A stretch of DNA of 33,603 nucleotides from Saprospiraceae bacterium (GTDB taxonomy: Bacteria; Bacteroidota; Bacteroidia; Chitinophagales; Saprospiraceae): assembly GCA_029212405.1 (NCBI GenBank), contig JARGNR010000065.1, positions 1 to 33,603 on the forward strand, in the 5' to 3' direction. Of this stretch, positions 7,554 through 15,882 are shown one piece after another. The notes beneath the pieces were generated by a model. That model was not told the origin of the DNA and searched no databases. It worked only from the letters and a program-made list of their open reading frames with translations. How positions within the stretch are numbered: the stretch's first letter is position 1; the number at the start of each line of letters is the position of its first letter. A program made the translations under genes and the position numbers.

Positions 7554-8063
7554 TTATTCATCCCCTCTATCTGTTTTTTCAATAAAATTCATGGTTTTAT
7601 CCACAACAGATTGGTTTATTGTATCATATCCAATTGTTTTCGATTTACCAAGATAACGAAATTCAATACCGTGTTTTGTCATTAAGACTTTGAGATTATT
7701 AGAAAAATCTAAAGATGAAGGTTGATAGGAAAAGAGGCCCTCTAATTTCAAAGTGGTGAAGAATATTGTCGTGTCTCTCTGAACTACACCTATTCCATCT
7801 TCAATAATAGTTTGAAAAGAAGTATCTGGATAGGGAGCATCCAGAATTTTATATTTCGAAATAACTAGTGTTGAAGGAGCGTCTATTCTTGTCCATTTGC
7901 CAATTTGTACACAACAGGAATCATTCAATTTTCTACATTGAATATCATATTCAAGTTCACTATTTGCAAGTTCACAACATTTATTCTCCGTTTTTTTATA
8001 ATTACATCCAACCAAAGAGAAAATTAATATGAAATAGAAATTAAAAATTGGTTTTATTATCAT
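7554..8063 (-). CDS. Hypothetical Cys-rich lipoprotein
   Basis: ATG start, 169 residues. The signal peptide MIIKPIFNFYFILIFSLVGC ends in a lipobox with the lipidated Cys at residue 20. The mature N-terminus contains five more cysteines (KCCEL, IQC, DSCC) in the first 35 residues, a likely disulphide-bonded cap. The remainder alternates short beta strands (TLVISKYKIL, TTIFFTTLKLEGL) and ends in a charged helix. Nothing known matches. It is tightly spaced with the small membrane protein gene downstream and lies 111 bases after a 54-codon membrane gene, so the three may form one transcription unit. Confidence 0.65.
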   Translation of the reverse strand: MIIKPIFNFYFILIFSLVGCNYKKTENKCCELANSELEYDIQCRKLNDSCCVQIGKWTRIDAPSTLVISKYKILDAPYPDTSFQTIIEDGIGVVQRDTTIFFTTLKLEGLFSYQPSSLDFSNNLKVLMTKHGIEFRYLGKSKTIGYDTINQSVVDKTMNFIEKTDRGDE

Positions 8064-8174
8064 TGAGTGAGTAGATATGGGTCGCGTATAGAATTGTCTT
8101 TTGTGTTTAAGTCAAATGACTCCATTTTTATGTGTATGCAACGATAGCAAGTGTGATTTCATCCATTCTCTTTC

Positions 8175-8339
8175 TTATGCAGTCTTATTTTTATCATGTA
8201 TCTTTTTAGTTAATTTGTCAGCAACATGTTTCTTGAAATTTCTTCTTCTTTTTTCACGGGAAAAGAAAAAGTTATCTAAAAAGGTTATTATTAGATACCC
8301 AAATCCAATCATTGCCAATAAAGAAATAAAGATTTTCAT
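8175..8339 (-). CDS. 54-residue single-pass membrane protein with a basic tail
   Basis: This short frame runs from an ATG at 8339 to a TAA at 8175. It encodes MKIFISLLAMIGFGYLIITF as one transmembrane helix, then LDNFFFSREKRRRNFKK and a Lys-rich tail. The positive-inside rule suggests an N-out, C-in topology with the basic tail in the cytoplasm. The rightward 80-codon ORF over the same bases (8101-8343) looks less protein-like and is taken as its shadow. The gene lies directly ahead of the 169-residue lipoprotein and the 84-residue membrane protein, suggesting a small envelope operon. No family is known. Confidence 0.55.
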   Translation of the reverse strand: MKIFISLLAMIGFGYLIITFLDNFFFSREKRRRNFKKHVADKLTKKIHDKNKTA

Positions 8340-8420
8340 TTAATTTAGTTTAGTCACCAATTTAGCCATTTTTGTTCTTGATTTGTAAACAGACATCCCA
8401 ATAGGGTAGACCAGATTATT

Positions 8421-9632
8421 TCATTGAATTAACCATTCCTTTATTTTAGCATAGACCTTAGCATTATTTAACAAATCCGAATGTGTATTCTCAAACGCCA
8501 TCCAGGTATTCCCCTCTTTAAATTCCAAGTTTTTATCAGGATTCTTATGTTGACCTAGTGCACTTTTTACTTCCACCAAGCCATCGCCTTTTATGCGAGC
8601 ATGTGTACGAGCCGTTTCATTTTCAGAAGATGCGGCGATGCAGTAAAATTCAACCTGTTGAGGTAATGGAATATGTTGTCTTTGGTCTCCTTTTAATTCA
8701 AATCGTTCATGCCCTTGCCAGTCTTCATCTATAAGGTTTCCATATCTTAAATCTGTGACTCCCGCACTTCTGATTTTTCCCAATCGGGCAAAAGGTTTTG
8801 AATAGGGTATGAACTCCAAAATGTTATCAATATAATTCCCTATTCGCTCCAATGGTGCGCCATGATGAGGAGTCCCTAGAAATACCATTTTCTTGAGGTG
8901 TTTTGTCCACGTTTGTTGCTGTTGGCAGCCATAATAAAGCGCACTTCTCGATACCAAGCCACCCATACTATGGGCAATGATGACCAGTTCCTCAATGGGT
9001 ACCGTCCAATGCCGAACTAAGTCTTCTAATAATTCACTTAAATCTTGGCCATTCGTAGAAATATGACGACCACTATTGTAATGTAAGTAAATAGGCGTTT
9101 TACCCAATTCTTCTGCCAATGCATCTCCGTGATTGTGTTCTTTTTGAGTCCATTTCATATCATTCAAACATGAACCATGCACCATCAAAAGGATTTTTCC
9201 GTTGATCTTCGGATATGCCGCATCAATACTTTTTCGATCAAGTGGGATCTCCTTTGCCAAATACCTGAATTGCATGGTAATCTGTAAGGGGTTTTCTTTT
9301 TCTTCTAGATAATCACCCACCACTCCGTTCAAGAGGGAGCGAATCGCTTCTTTTTTTTCTGAAGTGTTTACCTTTCCAAGAATAGGAGATAATTGTCTCA
9401 ATGCTTTATCTAAGCTTCCACCTATGAACTGGGTGCTCCATTTGATATTTTTATATGCAATACCAGCAATATTGGTAATTAGATGTTGAACAGGTGTAGA
9501 GGGCAAAAAAGGAGGGTGGACAACTCGGTTGTGCATGGATTCGACCACATCTGTTACACCTATTGTTGCATCCGTAATTAATCGGGTAAAACCTTGTAAA
9601 TAAGCGCTCGTATTATTTTTATTCGACCTCAA
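8421..9632 (-). CDS. Alpha/beta hydrolase, lipase/PGAP1-like
   Basis: A serine hydrolase of 403 residues. The oxyanion loop is VHG (151-153), the nucleophile elbow is AHSMGG with Ser222, and the probable triad partners are Asp350 (KGDGLV) and His384 (NTHSDLL). FLGTPHHGAP (251-260) after the elbow is typical of triacylglycerol lipases, PGAP1-like esterases and related serine esterases. An unusual N-terminal extension of about 140 residues (LITDATIGVTDVVESMHN onward) precedes the core and resembles those of bacterial lipase-like proteins with a helical leader; there is no signal peptide. The start is a TTG inside the last codons of the GH3 gene (14-base overlap), implying translational coupling. 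The substrate cannot be told from sequence. Confidence 0.85.
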   Translation of the reverse strand: MRSNKNNTSAYLQGFTRLITDATIGVTDVVESMHNRVVHPPFLPSTPVQHLITNIAGIAYKNIKWSTQFIGGSLDKALRQLSPILGKVNTSEKKEAIRSLLNGVVGDYLEEKENPLQITMQFRYLAKEIPLDRKSIDAAYPKINGKILLMVHGSCLNDMKWTQKEHNHGDALAEELGKTPIYLHYNSGRHISTNGQDLSELLEDLVRHWTVPIEELVIIAHSMGGLVSRSALYYGCQQQQTWTKHLKKMVFLGTPHHGAPLERIGNYIDNILEFIPYSKPFARLGKIRSAGVTDLRYGNLIDEDWQGHERFELKGDQRQHIPLPQQVEFYCIAASSENETARTHARIKGDGLVEVKSALGQHKNPDKNLEFKEGNTWMAFENTHSDLLNNAKVYAKIKEWLIQ

Positions 9633-11862
9633 TAGTAATTTCCTTTTTTATGTCTCTGGAAGAGTTTCCTATTTTGAATGTATATGATCCGGGTTCCACC
9701 ACCCAAGACCTGCTTTCTGTATTGAAATAGGCCAACTCTTTCACAGGAACTTGAATGACAGCAGTCACAGTTTGCCCTGCTTCTACCATTACTTTTTGAA
9801 ATCCTTTTAATTCTTGTGCCGCTCTTTCTACCTTAGAATCTTTTTTTGTGGAATACAATTGTACCACTTCCTTGCCATCGACACTTCCAATATTTTCAAT
9901 ATCCACAGAAACATAAATCGTATCACTTTCTGTATAAGCACTGTTTTTATCTGTTGAAATATTTTTAAAATCAAAAGTGGTGTAGGATAGTCCATAGCCA
10001 AATGGATATAACGGTTCTACTTTTTTAGTGTCAAACCATCGATATCCTACCAAAATACCTTCGGCATAAGAGACTACTTCATCGCCTGGAAAGCTATTTG
10101 TAGCATGTGCCGGAGAATCCATGATGTCCTTTGGCATGGTCCAGGGCAACTTGCCTGAAGGATTGATCGATCCCAATAAAACGTCTGCCAATGCATTTCC
10201 ACCTTCTGAACCATTAAACCAACTCCAAACTAAGGCGGATGATTTTTCTTTTATGGTATTCACATCAAATGGTGCTCCTGCAATCATGACCACAATGGCA
10301 TTAGGAGCTACGGCTAACACTTTTTCAATCAATTCATTTTGACCAAACGGCAAATCTAAACTCGCCCGATCAGAAGCTTCCGTTTCATAATCACGGTTAG
10401 AACCTGCAAAAATGATGGTAACATCAGAGTTTTTGGCTGCGTTTATCGCTGCTTCCACCAAGGAAGGATCTAATTCGTCAATGGTCTCCTTTCGTTCTTG
10501 GGTGACTTCACCAAATTTAGCTGCTCGCTTAGGGGCATATTTTTCTTGGTATCCTTCCGCATAATTGATCTGAACAGATTCAGGCAGTCTGTTTTTTAAA
10601 CCCTCCAAAGGGGTGACTTCTCTTTTCGTTTTAACACCTGCTCCAAATCCTCCTAAGGAATTTTTTTTGGTAGCATTCGCTCCAATGACAGCTATTGATT
10701 TAATATCTGAAACATTTAGTGGTAATAAATCCTGTTCGTTTTTAAGTAATACAACTGATTCTGAAGCGATGTCATAAGCGTCTTTAAAATGAGCCTCGGT
10801 GCTTATACTACCTGCTGTACGCTCTTGCCCACCCATACTTTTTAAGGTATACATCAACTGCATAATACGCTTAATGTGGATGTCTAATTCAGCTTCAGAG
10901 ATTTTCTTTGCTTTTACAGATTCAATTAACGCATCTGCCAAAAAGAATTCATTAAAGGGTTTTGGGGTGCCCATTTCTATATCGAGTCCACTTTTCAACG
11001 AATTTACAGAAGTATGTACAGCTGCCCAGTCAGAAATTACAATTCCTTCAAAGCCCCATTCATCTCTCAATACGTCATTTAACATATAACCGTTTTCGCA
11101 AAGATATTCACCTCTGAATTTGTTGTAGGCACCCATCATAGTGTAGGCTTTAGCTTCTGTAACTGCTGCCTCGAACACAGGAAGATAAATCTCATGAAGC
11201 GTACGCTCGTCAATTTGCACATCGACAAAATCACGATTGGTTTCCTGATTATTAGCTGCATAATGTTTGACACAAGCTGCTACGTCATTTTCTTGTAATC
11301 CTACAATAAAAGGAACAGACAGTTTTTTGTTTAAATAGGGATCCTCCGTAAAATATTCATAGGTTCTGCCTCCTAAAGGGGTTCGTATAATATTTATGGC
11401 AGGCGATAGTAAAACATCTTTATCTCGAGCTCGGGACTCTTCGCCAACGCTAAATCCAAACCTGTAAGCAAGTTCAGGACTCCATGCAGCAGAAAGTCCT
11501 GCCCCAGCTGGATAATAGGTAGCATAATCATTGTCCCACCCTGCAGGTGCCCATGAATCTCTTGATATCTCCTCACGAACACCTAACGGGCCATCAGCCA
11601 TTTTCAATTCTGGAACTCCTAATCGTTCTACTCCTGCGGTGGTAAACATACTGGTGCCATGCAACATCCCAGATTTTTCTTCTAATGTCATTTGACTGAT
11701 AATGTTGTCAATCTCTGCATCATAAGCATGAGTAATCGTTTTGCCGGTGTAGGTTTTGGAGCTTACTTTTTTAGTAGAATTGGCTTCCTTTTTCTCGGAG
11801 TTATTACATGACATAATTAGGGTGGATAATATAAGTACCAATAGGATGGATTTGTTTTTCAT
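9619..11862 (-). CDS. Glycoside hydrolase family 3 lipoprotein (beta-glucosidase type)
   Basis: ATG start. MKNKSILLVLILSTLIMSC is a lipoprotein signal with Cys19. The GH3 N-terminal barrel shows KMADGPLGVRE (88-97), SPAINIIRTPLGGRTYEYF, the KH motif at 199-200 (VKHYAANNQE) and the nucleophile Asp278 in IVISDWAA. The second domain has LLKNEQDLLPL and a candidate acid/base Glu at 493 or 495 in YETEASDR. The third is a fibronectin III-like domain (YPFGYGLSYTTF, then VVQLY, ELKGFQKV and VEPGSYTFKIG). At 747 residues this is a full-length three-domain beta-glucosidase/xylosidase-type enzyme that removes terminal beta-linked sugars. It is probably periplasmic or facing the outer membrane. A lipase-like hydrolase gene overlaps its 3' end. 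Confidence 0.93.
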   Translation of the reverse strand: MKNKSILLVLILSTLIMSCNNSEKKEANSTKKVSSKTYTGKTITHAYDAEIDNIISQMTLEEKSGMLHGTSMFTTAGVERLGVPELKMADGPLGVREEISRDSWAPAGWDNDYATYYPAGAGLSAAWSPELAYRFGFSVGEESRARDKDVLLSPAINIIRTPLGGRTYEYFTEDPYLNKKLSVPFIVGLQENDVAACVKHYAANNQETNRDFVDVQIDERTLHEIYLPVFEAAVTEAKAYTMMGAYNKFRGEYLCENGYMLNDVLRDEWGFEGIVISDWAAVHTSVNSLKSGLDIEMGTPKPFNEFFLADALIESVKAKKISEAELDIHIKRIMQLMYTLKSMGGQERTAGSISTEAHFKDAYDIASESVVLLKNEQDLLPLNVSDIKSIAVIGANATKKNSLGGFGAGVKTKREVTPLEGLKNRLPESVQINYAEGYQEKYAPKRAAKFGEVTQERKETIDELDPSLVEAAINAAKNSDVTIIFAGSNRDYETEASDRASLDLPFGQNELIEKVLAVAPNAIVVMIAGAPFDVNTIKEKSSALVWSWFNGSEGGNALADVLLGSINPSGKLPWTMPKDIMDSPAHATNSFPGDEVVSYAEGILVGYRWFDTKKVEPLYPFGYGLSYTTFDFKNISTDKNSAYTESDTIYVSVDIENIGSVDGKEVVQLYSTKKDSKVERAAQELKGFQKVMVEAGQTVTAVIQVPVKELAYFNTESRSWVVEPGSYTFKIGNSSRDIKKEITIEVE

Positions 11863-11943
11863 TGATTTTATTTAAAGTCTTGGAAGCAGTTTTTTGAAAA
11901 TGAGCTGTTGAAAATGAGTTTTTTTGTCGAGTTATTTCTCTTT

Positions 11944-11953
11944 AAATCACTTC
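11944..11953 (-). repeat. Dispersed GAAGTGATTT motif
   Basis: An exact copy of the 10-mer, 82 bases upstream of the GH3 start codon, reading TAGAAGTGATTTAAAGAG on the minus strand. The rest of the gap (11863-12094) shows no gene and no convincing TAnnTTTG box. Confidence 0.45.
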
Positions 11954-12094
11954 TAGCGTAAAAATACTAATTATTCAGCAACGGTATACGTCACTAGTAA
12001 TCACTATAAAGTATAAATTATGATTATCCCTACTTACTTCTTTATCAAGATCGTCTCTGATATCAACCTCGAGACATAGTTCTTCTGTCTTTCA

Positions 12095-13147
12095 TCATCG
12101 TCTAAATTTCACAAAAGTTCTTCCATCAAATTTAAAAGCTCCATTTTCGGGTGTTCCAAGCCATAGTTCGTCATTATTGTCTTTATAAATGCTGAATAAA
12201 TTAATGTCTTTTGAATTAACTTGAACTGCAAAGTGAGTGATTTTCGTTCCATCATATTTCCAAACGCCACTATCATAGGTTACAAACCACAAATCATTAT
12301 TTTTGTCTTTTACTGTTGATAAATACTCGTCTAAATCGCTGTCTTTTTTCCCATCTAAACCACCTATGCTTTTGAGCCTGGTATAAAACGTATTGCTTTT
12401 TAAAGATCCGCTGTCGTAAACACGATAACGATATTCAGTATTGAACCAGAAGTCGCCATTTTTGTCTTCCACAATGGACCGTACTCCGTTTGCACCTTCG
12501 TTGCGAAATTCTGTTACATCTTCTTCTGTAATCCATTCAAACGATTTTCCATCGTATCGGCAAACTCCTACAGGATTTGAGCCAAACCAAATGTTTCCTT
12601 TCTTGTCTTTATAAATGCTATAAATTTCAAAAGGATTGGGGAGGTTTGGTGGTTTAGGCAACTGTAATTCATGTAATGTATGACCGTCATACCGATATAC
12701 TTTCTCATTTTGATAAGCATGTTTAAACCACATATCAGTGGAATTAAGTTTCCAATCATTATTGGAGATGGCCGTTAATGTTGTAAATGCATTTCCATCA
12801 AACTTAGATATCGTGGATGTAGGGTGACAAGCTGTGAAATAGATGTTGCCAGATTTATCTTCTTTAATTTCATCAATTCTATTGTTTGCCAAACCATGCT
12901 TGGTGGTGAAATTAACCAATGTCTTTCCGTCATATCTATACACCCCCGTATCCCAGCTGCCAAACCAATACCTATTCTTTTTGTCTTGATAAACAACCAT
13001 TATGCTGCTTCCAAGATCTTTTACGGTGTCGCCCTTTACCAATAGTTCTTTAAACTGATCCTTGTTTTTTTTCTTATTAGAGGTCTGTCCATTGCAAGAT
13101 GTCAACAGAGTTAAAAGGCTCAATAATAGGAGTATGTTTAATTTCAT
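12095..13147 (-). CDS. Reg_prop two-component-regulator-type propeller lipoprotein
   Basis: The start is set at the ATG at 13147, where MKLNILLLLSLLTLLTSC gives a perfect lipoprotein signal (Cys18); the frame extends 18 codons further upstream but those residues break the signal. The 350-residue protein has repeated Reg_prop motifs: YQDKKNRYWFGSWDTGVYRYDG, KEDKSGNIYFTA, YKDKKGNIWFGSNPVGVCRYDG, VEDKNGDFWFNT, VKDKNNDLWFVTYDSGVWKYDG and YKDNNDELWLGTPENGAFKFDG (each near 20 residues). This is the ligand-sensing propeller found in Bacteroidota hybrid two-component sensors, but here without transmembrane or kinase parts, so it acts as a stand-alone lipoprotein. It lies upstream of the GH3 gene on the same strand; a joint role in glycan handling is a guess. 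Confidence 0.85.
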   Translation of the reverse strand: MKLNILLLLSLLTLLTSCNGQTSNKKKNKDQFKELLVKGDTVKDLGSSIMVVYQDKKNRYWFGSWDTGVYRYDGKTLVNFTTKHGLANNRIDEIKEDKSGNIYFTACHPTSTISKFDGNAFTTLTAISNNDWKLNSTDMWFKHAYQNEKVYRYDGHTLHELQLPKPPNLPNPFEIYSIYKDKKGNIWFGSNPVGVCRYDGKSFEWITEEDVTEFRNEGANGVRSIVEDKNGDFWFNTEYRYRVYDSGSLKSNTFYTRLKSIGGLDGKKDSDLDEYLSTVKDKNNDLWFVTYDSGVWKYDGTKITHFAVQVNSKDINLFSIYKDNNDELWLGTPENGAFKFDGRTFVKFRR

Positions 13148-13408
13148 TTTAATTGGTTTGACATTCGTCTTTGTCGTTATAGAATTTCCATAAATTTTCA
13201 ATTCATCAATAGTACAAAAATGTACGAGTAAAATCTTGTTTTTTCTTTTGATTAAACATCTGGCCTTCTATAGAAAAGCACAAACGTATGCAAACTGGGT
13301 AGTTCTTCCTATTATTTAAACACCGTACCATTTATGTGCTATCTCCAAAAGACAAAATTTATAAAGTTCAGTTTAGCACCTAAATTTGTCTTAACGAAGT
13401 ACTCCCAC

Positions 13409-14500
13409 TTATTCCCCTGAGGTAATAAAATTGAAATCCATTTTTGATTCGGGGACCCAGTCAATTCCGTCTTTAGATTGATATCGAATATAATAATCTG
13501 GGAAGGTCTTAAAAAGTCGACTCACTGTTGTCTCATTAATCAGTTCTGTTGTATGATCTTCATCTATAAGATTAGTTATATCTTTTACTAAACGCCTATT
13601 AATCATATCACAACTTACAAACCAAGAAGGGTAGATGAAATTGGACTTTATGGAGTATGGGCCAAATTCAACTTTACTATATCCCTTCCTTCCATTTGGA
13701 TATGCTATGATGCTCGTTAACTGAATAAGATTATTGTTCTTGTCGTAAGAATAATCAGTAGTATATTTTTCATAGGAGAGTTCTAAAACCACTTTCACCA
13801 ATTGCCCTTTCTGGTTATAGAAAATTTTTGTTTTTGTATCTTCTTTTTCAAATTCTGCACCTTCCGATTTTAGAATACTTATTAATGTATCTCCTTCATA
13901 AGTTATTTTGTATCTCTTGTAGGGTTCAGATTTTGAGATTATCCGATGTTGAGCATCAAAGGCATAGTTGGTAGTTTTTGTTCCCTCAGGAGTGGAAGTA
14001 TCTTTCTTTAACTTGTTCCCATTCTTGTCGTAAGTGAAATCCTCTTCATAAATCAGTGTTTTATCGAGTGCTTTTGTACTTTTATATGCTTTATGGTTAA
14101 TCAATTTTCTATTAAGATAAATGAAGGTATCTTGAAGTTGATAGTCTGATTCACGAGATGTTTGACCAATCAAATCTCCAAACTGATCATATGTGTACGA
14201 ATCATGGGATTCATGGTCTCCTATTGAGAAAATCTTATGTATCAATTTATCGTCTTTATATTCAGCAATGACTTTTTCAAAAATTTCATCATTACTATCA
14301 TATTCTAGATACTCCAAGTGCGTAAAATTACGAGAGTAGTTGATTATACGTTTTGTTCTTGGTGAAAAGGTATTCTCAGCACGGTTGTAATCAGACACAA
14401 CAATGGATTTGATTCGTGTATCCTTATCATCAATAATTAAAGAATCAGTTGATTTACCCATCGGATAAGATAATAATATTAAGAGTAAGTAGTGTATCAT
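13409..14500 (-). CDS. Exported protein with degenerate YD/RHS-like repeats
   Basis: ATG start, 363 residues. A short hydrophobic N-terminus (MIHYLLLILLSYPMGKS) may be a signal peptide. The central part repeats a strand-turn-strand unit of the RHS/YD type: YTYDQFGDLIGQTS, FTYDKNGNKLKKDT, YAFDAQHRIISKSE, IFYNQKGQLVKVVL and YSYDKNNNLIQLTS. There is no RHS core, DPxG processing site or toxin tip, so it is not an intact polymorphic toxin. Short YD-repeat proteins of this kind are scattered in Bacteroidota and probably form extended beta structures on the surface or in the periplasm. A good promoter-like sequence lies immediately upstream. Confidence 0.65.
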   Translation of the reverse strand: MIHYLLLILLSYPMGKSTDSLIIDDKDTRIKSIVVSDYNRAENTFSPRTKRIINYSRNFTHLEYLEYDSNDEIFEKVIAEYKDDKLIHKIFSIGDHESHDSYTYDQFGDLIGQTSRESDYQLQDTFIYLNRKLINHKAYKSTKALDKTLIYEEDFTYDKNGNKLKKDTSTPEGTKTTNYAFDAQHRIISKSEPYKRYKITYEGDTLISILKSEGAEFEKEDTKTKIFYNQKGQLVKVVLELSYEKYTTDYSYDKNNNLIQLTSIIAYPNGRKGYSKVEFGPYSIKSNFIYPSWFVSCDMINRRLVKDITNLIDEDHTTELINETTVSRLFKTFPDYYIRYQSKDGIDWVPESKMDFNFITSGE

Positions 14501-14513
14501 GTCACTTTTTGTA

Positions 14514-14544
14514 CAAAACTACTTCTAAATTTTACGAAGCCCAA
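14514..14544 (-). promoter_or_regulatory. Bacteroidota-type promoter candidate
   Basis: On the minus strand a TTG (14542-14544) is followed after 20 bases by TAGTTTTG (14514-14521), matching the Bacteroidota sigma pattern of a -33 TTG and a -7 TAnnTTTG. It would place transcription only about 7 bases before the ATG at 14500, a very short leader, which weakens the call. Confidence 0.4.
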
Positions 14545-14623
14545 TTTTATGGAGGGTTGATGATTCCTTTTAAGTATTATTTATGATTTGACTTTTAAAA
14601 TTGATTGATCCATTCTGCCTTAT

Positions 14624-14633
14624 AAATCACTTC
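14624..14633 (-). repeat. Dispersed GAAGTGATTT motif with GCAGAATG tail
   Basis: The minus strand reads CTGAAGTGATTTATAAGG and then CAGAATGG (14610-14635), joining the 10-mer to a GCAGAATG tail that also occurs at 16454-16463. It begins 22 bases after the stop of the 173-residue lipoprotein gene. Confidence 0.45.
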
Positions 14634-14654
14634 AGGTATCTGAGATGCTCTTTT

Positions 14655-15176
14655 TTAGTCAATTTTTGCATACAAATACATGTTGCCATCTCTGGGAGTT
14701 GCATCACCATACATATATTTATCACAAAATTGACTCATAGATAAACCTACGGTGGGTTTAGGAATAATATTAAATTTAAAAGACACACTTCCATTCGAAT
14801 TGAGTTCTTGGATATTCCATTGATGTACGGAGACAATATCAGTACGGTCGTTTCGGAGTTCATATATCAATTCATCTTCAGAGATTCTTATATATCCACA
14901 GGGTTGAGATATAGTCGGAATCCATCCCTCTCCATGCCCAATAAGCTCCCATTCTCCAATCAAGTTGTTTTCAATACTACTTTTTGACGATAGTGGGTTT
15001 TCCAAACATTCCTTCATGATCTTCCTTTCATTGTCATCAATAACACCGTCTAGATCATCGTCATTTTGCTCAAAAATACAAGCATAACTTCGCTCAATCA
15101 TTCCTTCATTTTTATTGCAGGAAAATAACACAATGAATAGTACAAGAAAGATAGAAGCGGAGATTGAATATTTCAT
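14655..15176 (-). CDS. Lipoprotein with a calcium-loop-like segment (tandem paralogue A)
   Basis: ATG start, 173 residues. MKYSISASIFLVLFIVLFSC is a lipoprotein signal (Cys20). Residues 37-50 read QNDDDLDGVIDDNE, an acidic DxDxDG-type loop like those of thrombospondin type 3 or EF-hand-like calcium sites. The rest resembles a lipocalin-like barrel beginning NLIGEWELIGHGEGW and ending FCDKYMYGDATPRDGNMYLY. It is clearly related to the neighbouring gene downstream of 15744 over the segments ECLEN/ECKEN, IENNLIGEW/IEENLNGQW and YMYGDA/IMYGAG, so the two arose by tandem duplication. The function is unknown. Confidence 0.7.
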   Translation of the reverse strand: MKYSISASIFLVLFIVLFSCNKNEGMIERSYACIFEQNDDDLDGVIDDNERKIMKECLENPLSSKSSIENNLIGEWELIGHGEGWIPTISQPCGYIRISEDELIYELRNDRTDIVSVHQWNIQELNSNGSVSFKFNIIPKPTVGLSMSQFCDKYMYGDATPRDGNMYLYAKID

Positions 15177-15258
15177 GTTATAAGAATTTTGCTAAAGATA
15201 TTAGTCAATAGGGGAGTATGGGTAACTATTTATTACTTATTTGGTATTAAATTGGATG

Positions 15259-15744
15259 CTATCGCTCAAATATGTAGGTATCCGTATCAAAAGCATACCC
15301 AGCGCCATACATGATATTTTTTGAAAAGTATTGCATTCCTACAGACCATCTAAGTTCTTGATTATCTGGCTCTAGCAAAAATATCAAATCGTCATTCACA
15401 TCATAGGTTTTAAGATTCCAAGTGGAAGTGATTTCTTCATTAGTACTCAGATTCTTAAGGGTCAGAGACTGATTATCTATAGTTAGAATTAAACAATCAG
15501 GAGTGGATTCAAGTGTTGACCATACAGGGATAATTCCTGCTAAGGTCCATTGACCGTTCAAGTTCTCTTCTATTTCAGCTGGCGACAGAATGAGGTTTTC
15601 TTTACATTCATTAAGGAGCACATTTATATCTTCTATATTTTGAAGAATATCACAGTTTTCAGACTTGCTTGAATTGTCCATTGCATCTTTTGAGCATCCT
15701 AAAATCACAGATAATGTCAGAAGAATAAGTAAAGGTTTATTCAT
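15259..15744 (-). CDS. Lipocalin-like lipoprotein (tandem paralogue B)
   Basis: ATG start, 161 residues. MNKPLLILLTLSVILGC is a lipoprotein signal (Cys17). The mature part carries a short Cys-containing helix (NCDILQNIEDINVLLNEC), then a beta-rich domain starting IEENLNGQWTLAGI and ending MYGAGYAFDTDTYIFER. It is homologous to the 173-residue neighbour but lacks the acidic DDDLDG loop, so that loop is either lost here or gained there. A perfect 16-base palindrome lies 17 bases upstream of the start codon. The 82-base gap to the next gene suggests cotranscription of the pair. Confidence 0.7.
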   Translation of the reverse strand: MNKPLLILLTLSVILGCSKDAMDNSSKSENCDILQNIEDINVLLNECKENLILSPAEIEENLNGQWTLAGIIPVWSTLESTPDCLILTIDNQSLTLKNLSTNEEITSTWNLKTYDVNDDLIFLLEPDNQELRWSVGMQYFSKNIMYGAGYAFDTDTYIFER

Positions 15745-15761
15745 AATTCTATTTTATAATT

Positions 15762-15777
15762 ACTTAGACGTCTAAGT
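15762..15777. promoter_or_regulatory. Perfect 16-base palindrome upstream of a lipoprotein gene
   Basis: ACTTAGACGTCTAAGT is identical to its reverse complement and lies 17 bases before the ATG at 15744. The position suits an operator, but a palindrome of this size can also occur by chance in a window of this length, and no cognate regulator is encoded here. Confidence 0.3.
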
Positions 15778-15882
15778 CCTGAATGAACGTTGGGTGTAAG
15801 TGAAAGCGAACACCTAGTAAACATGGCGTAGAGGTCGAATGGGATTCATTCCCAATTTGCAAAGTATTACCAGGTGGCTTTT

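Noticed and set aside
8101-8343. Rightward 80-codon ORF over the small membrane gene
   Set aside because: It lies antisense to a better minus-strand frame (54 codons with a transmembrane helix and basic tail), has a poor composition, and no other gene in the window is on the plus strand.
13409-14500. RHS-type polymorphic toxin
   Set aside because: Only five degenerate YD-like units occur, with no core domain, no DPxG cleavage motif, no toxin tip and no immunity gene next to it.
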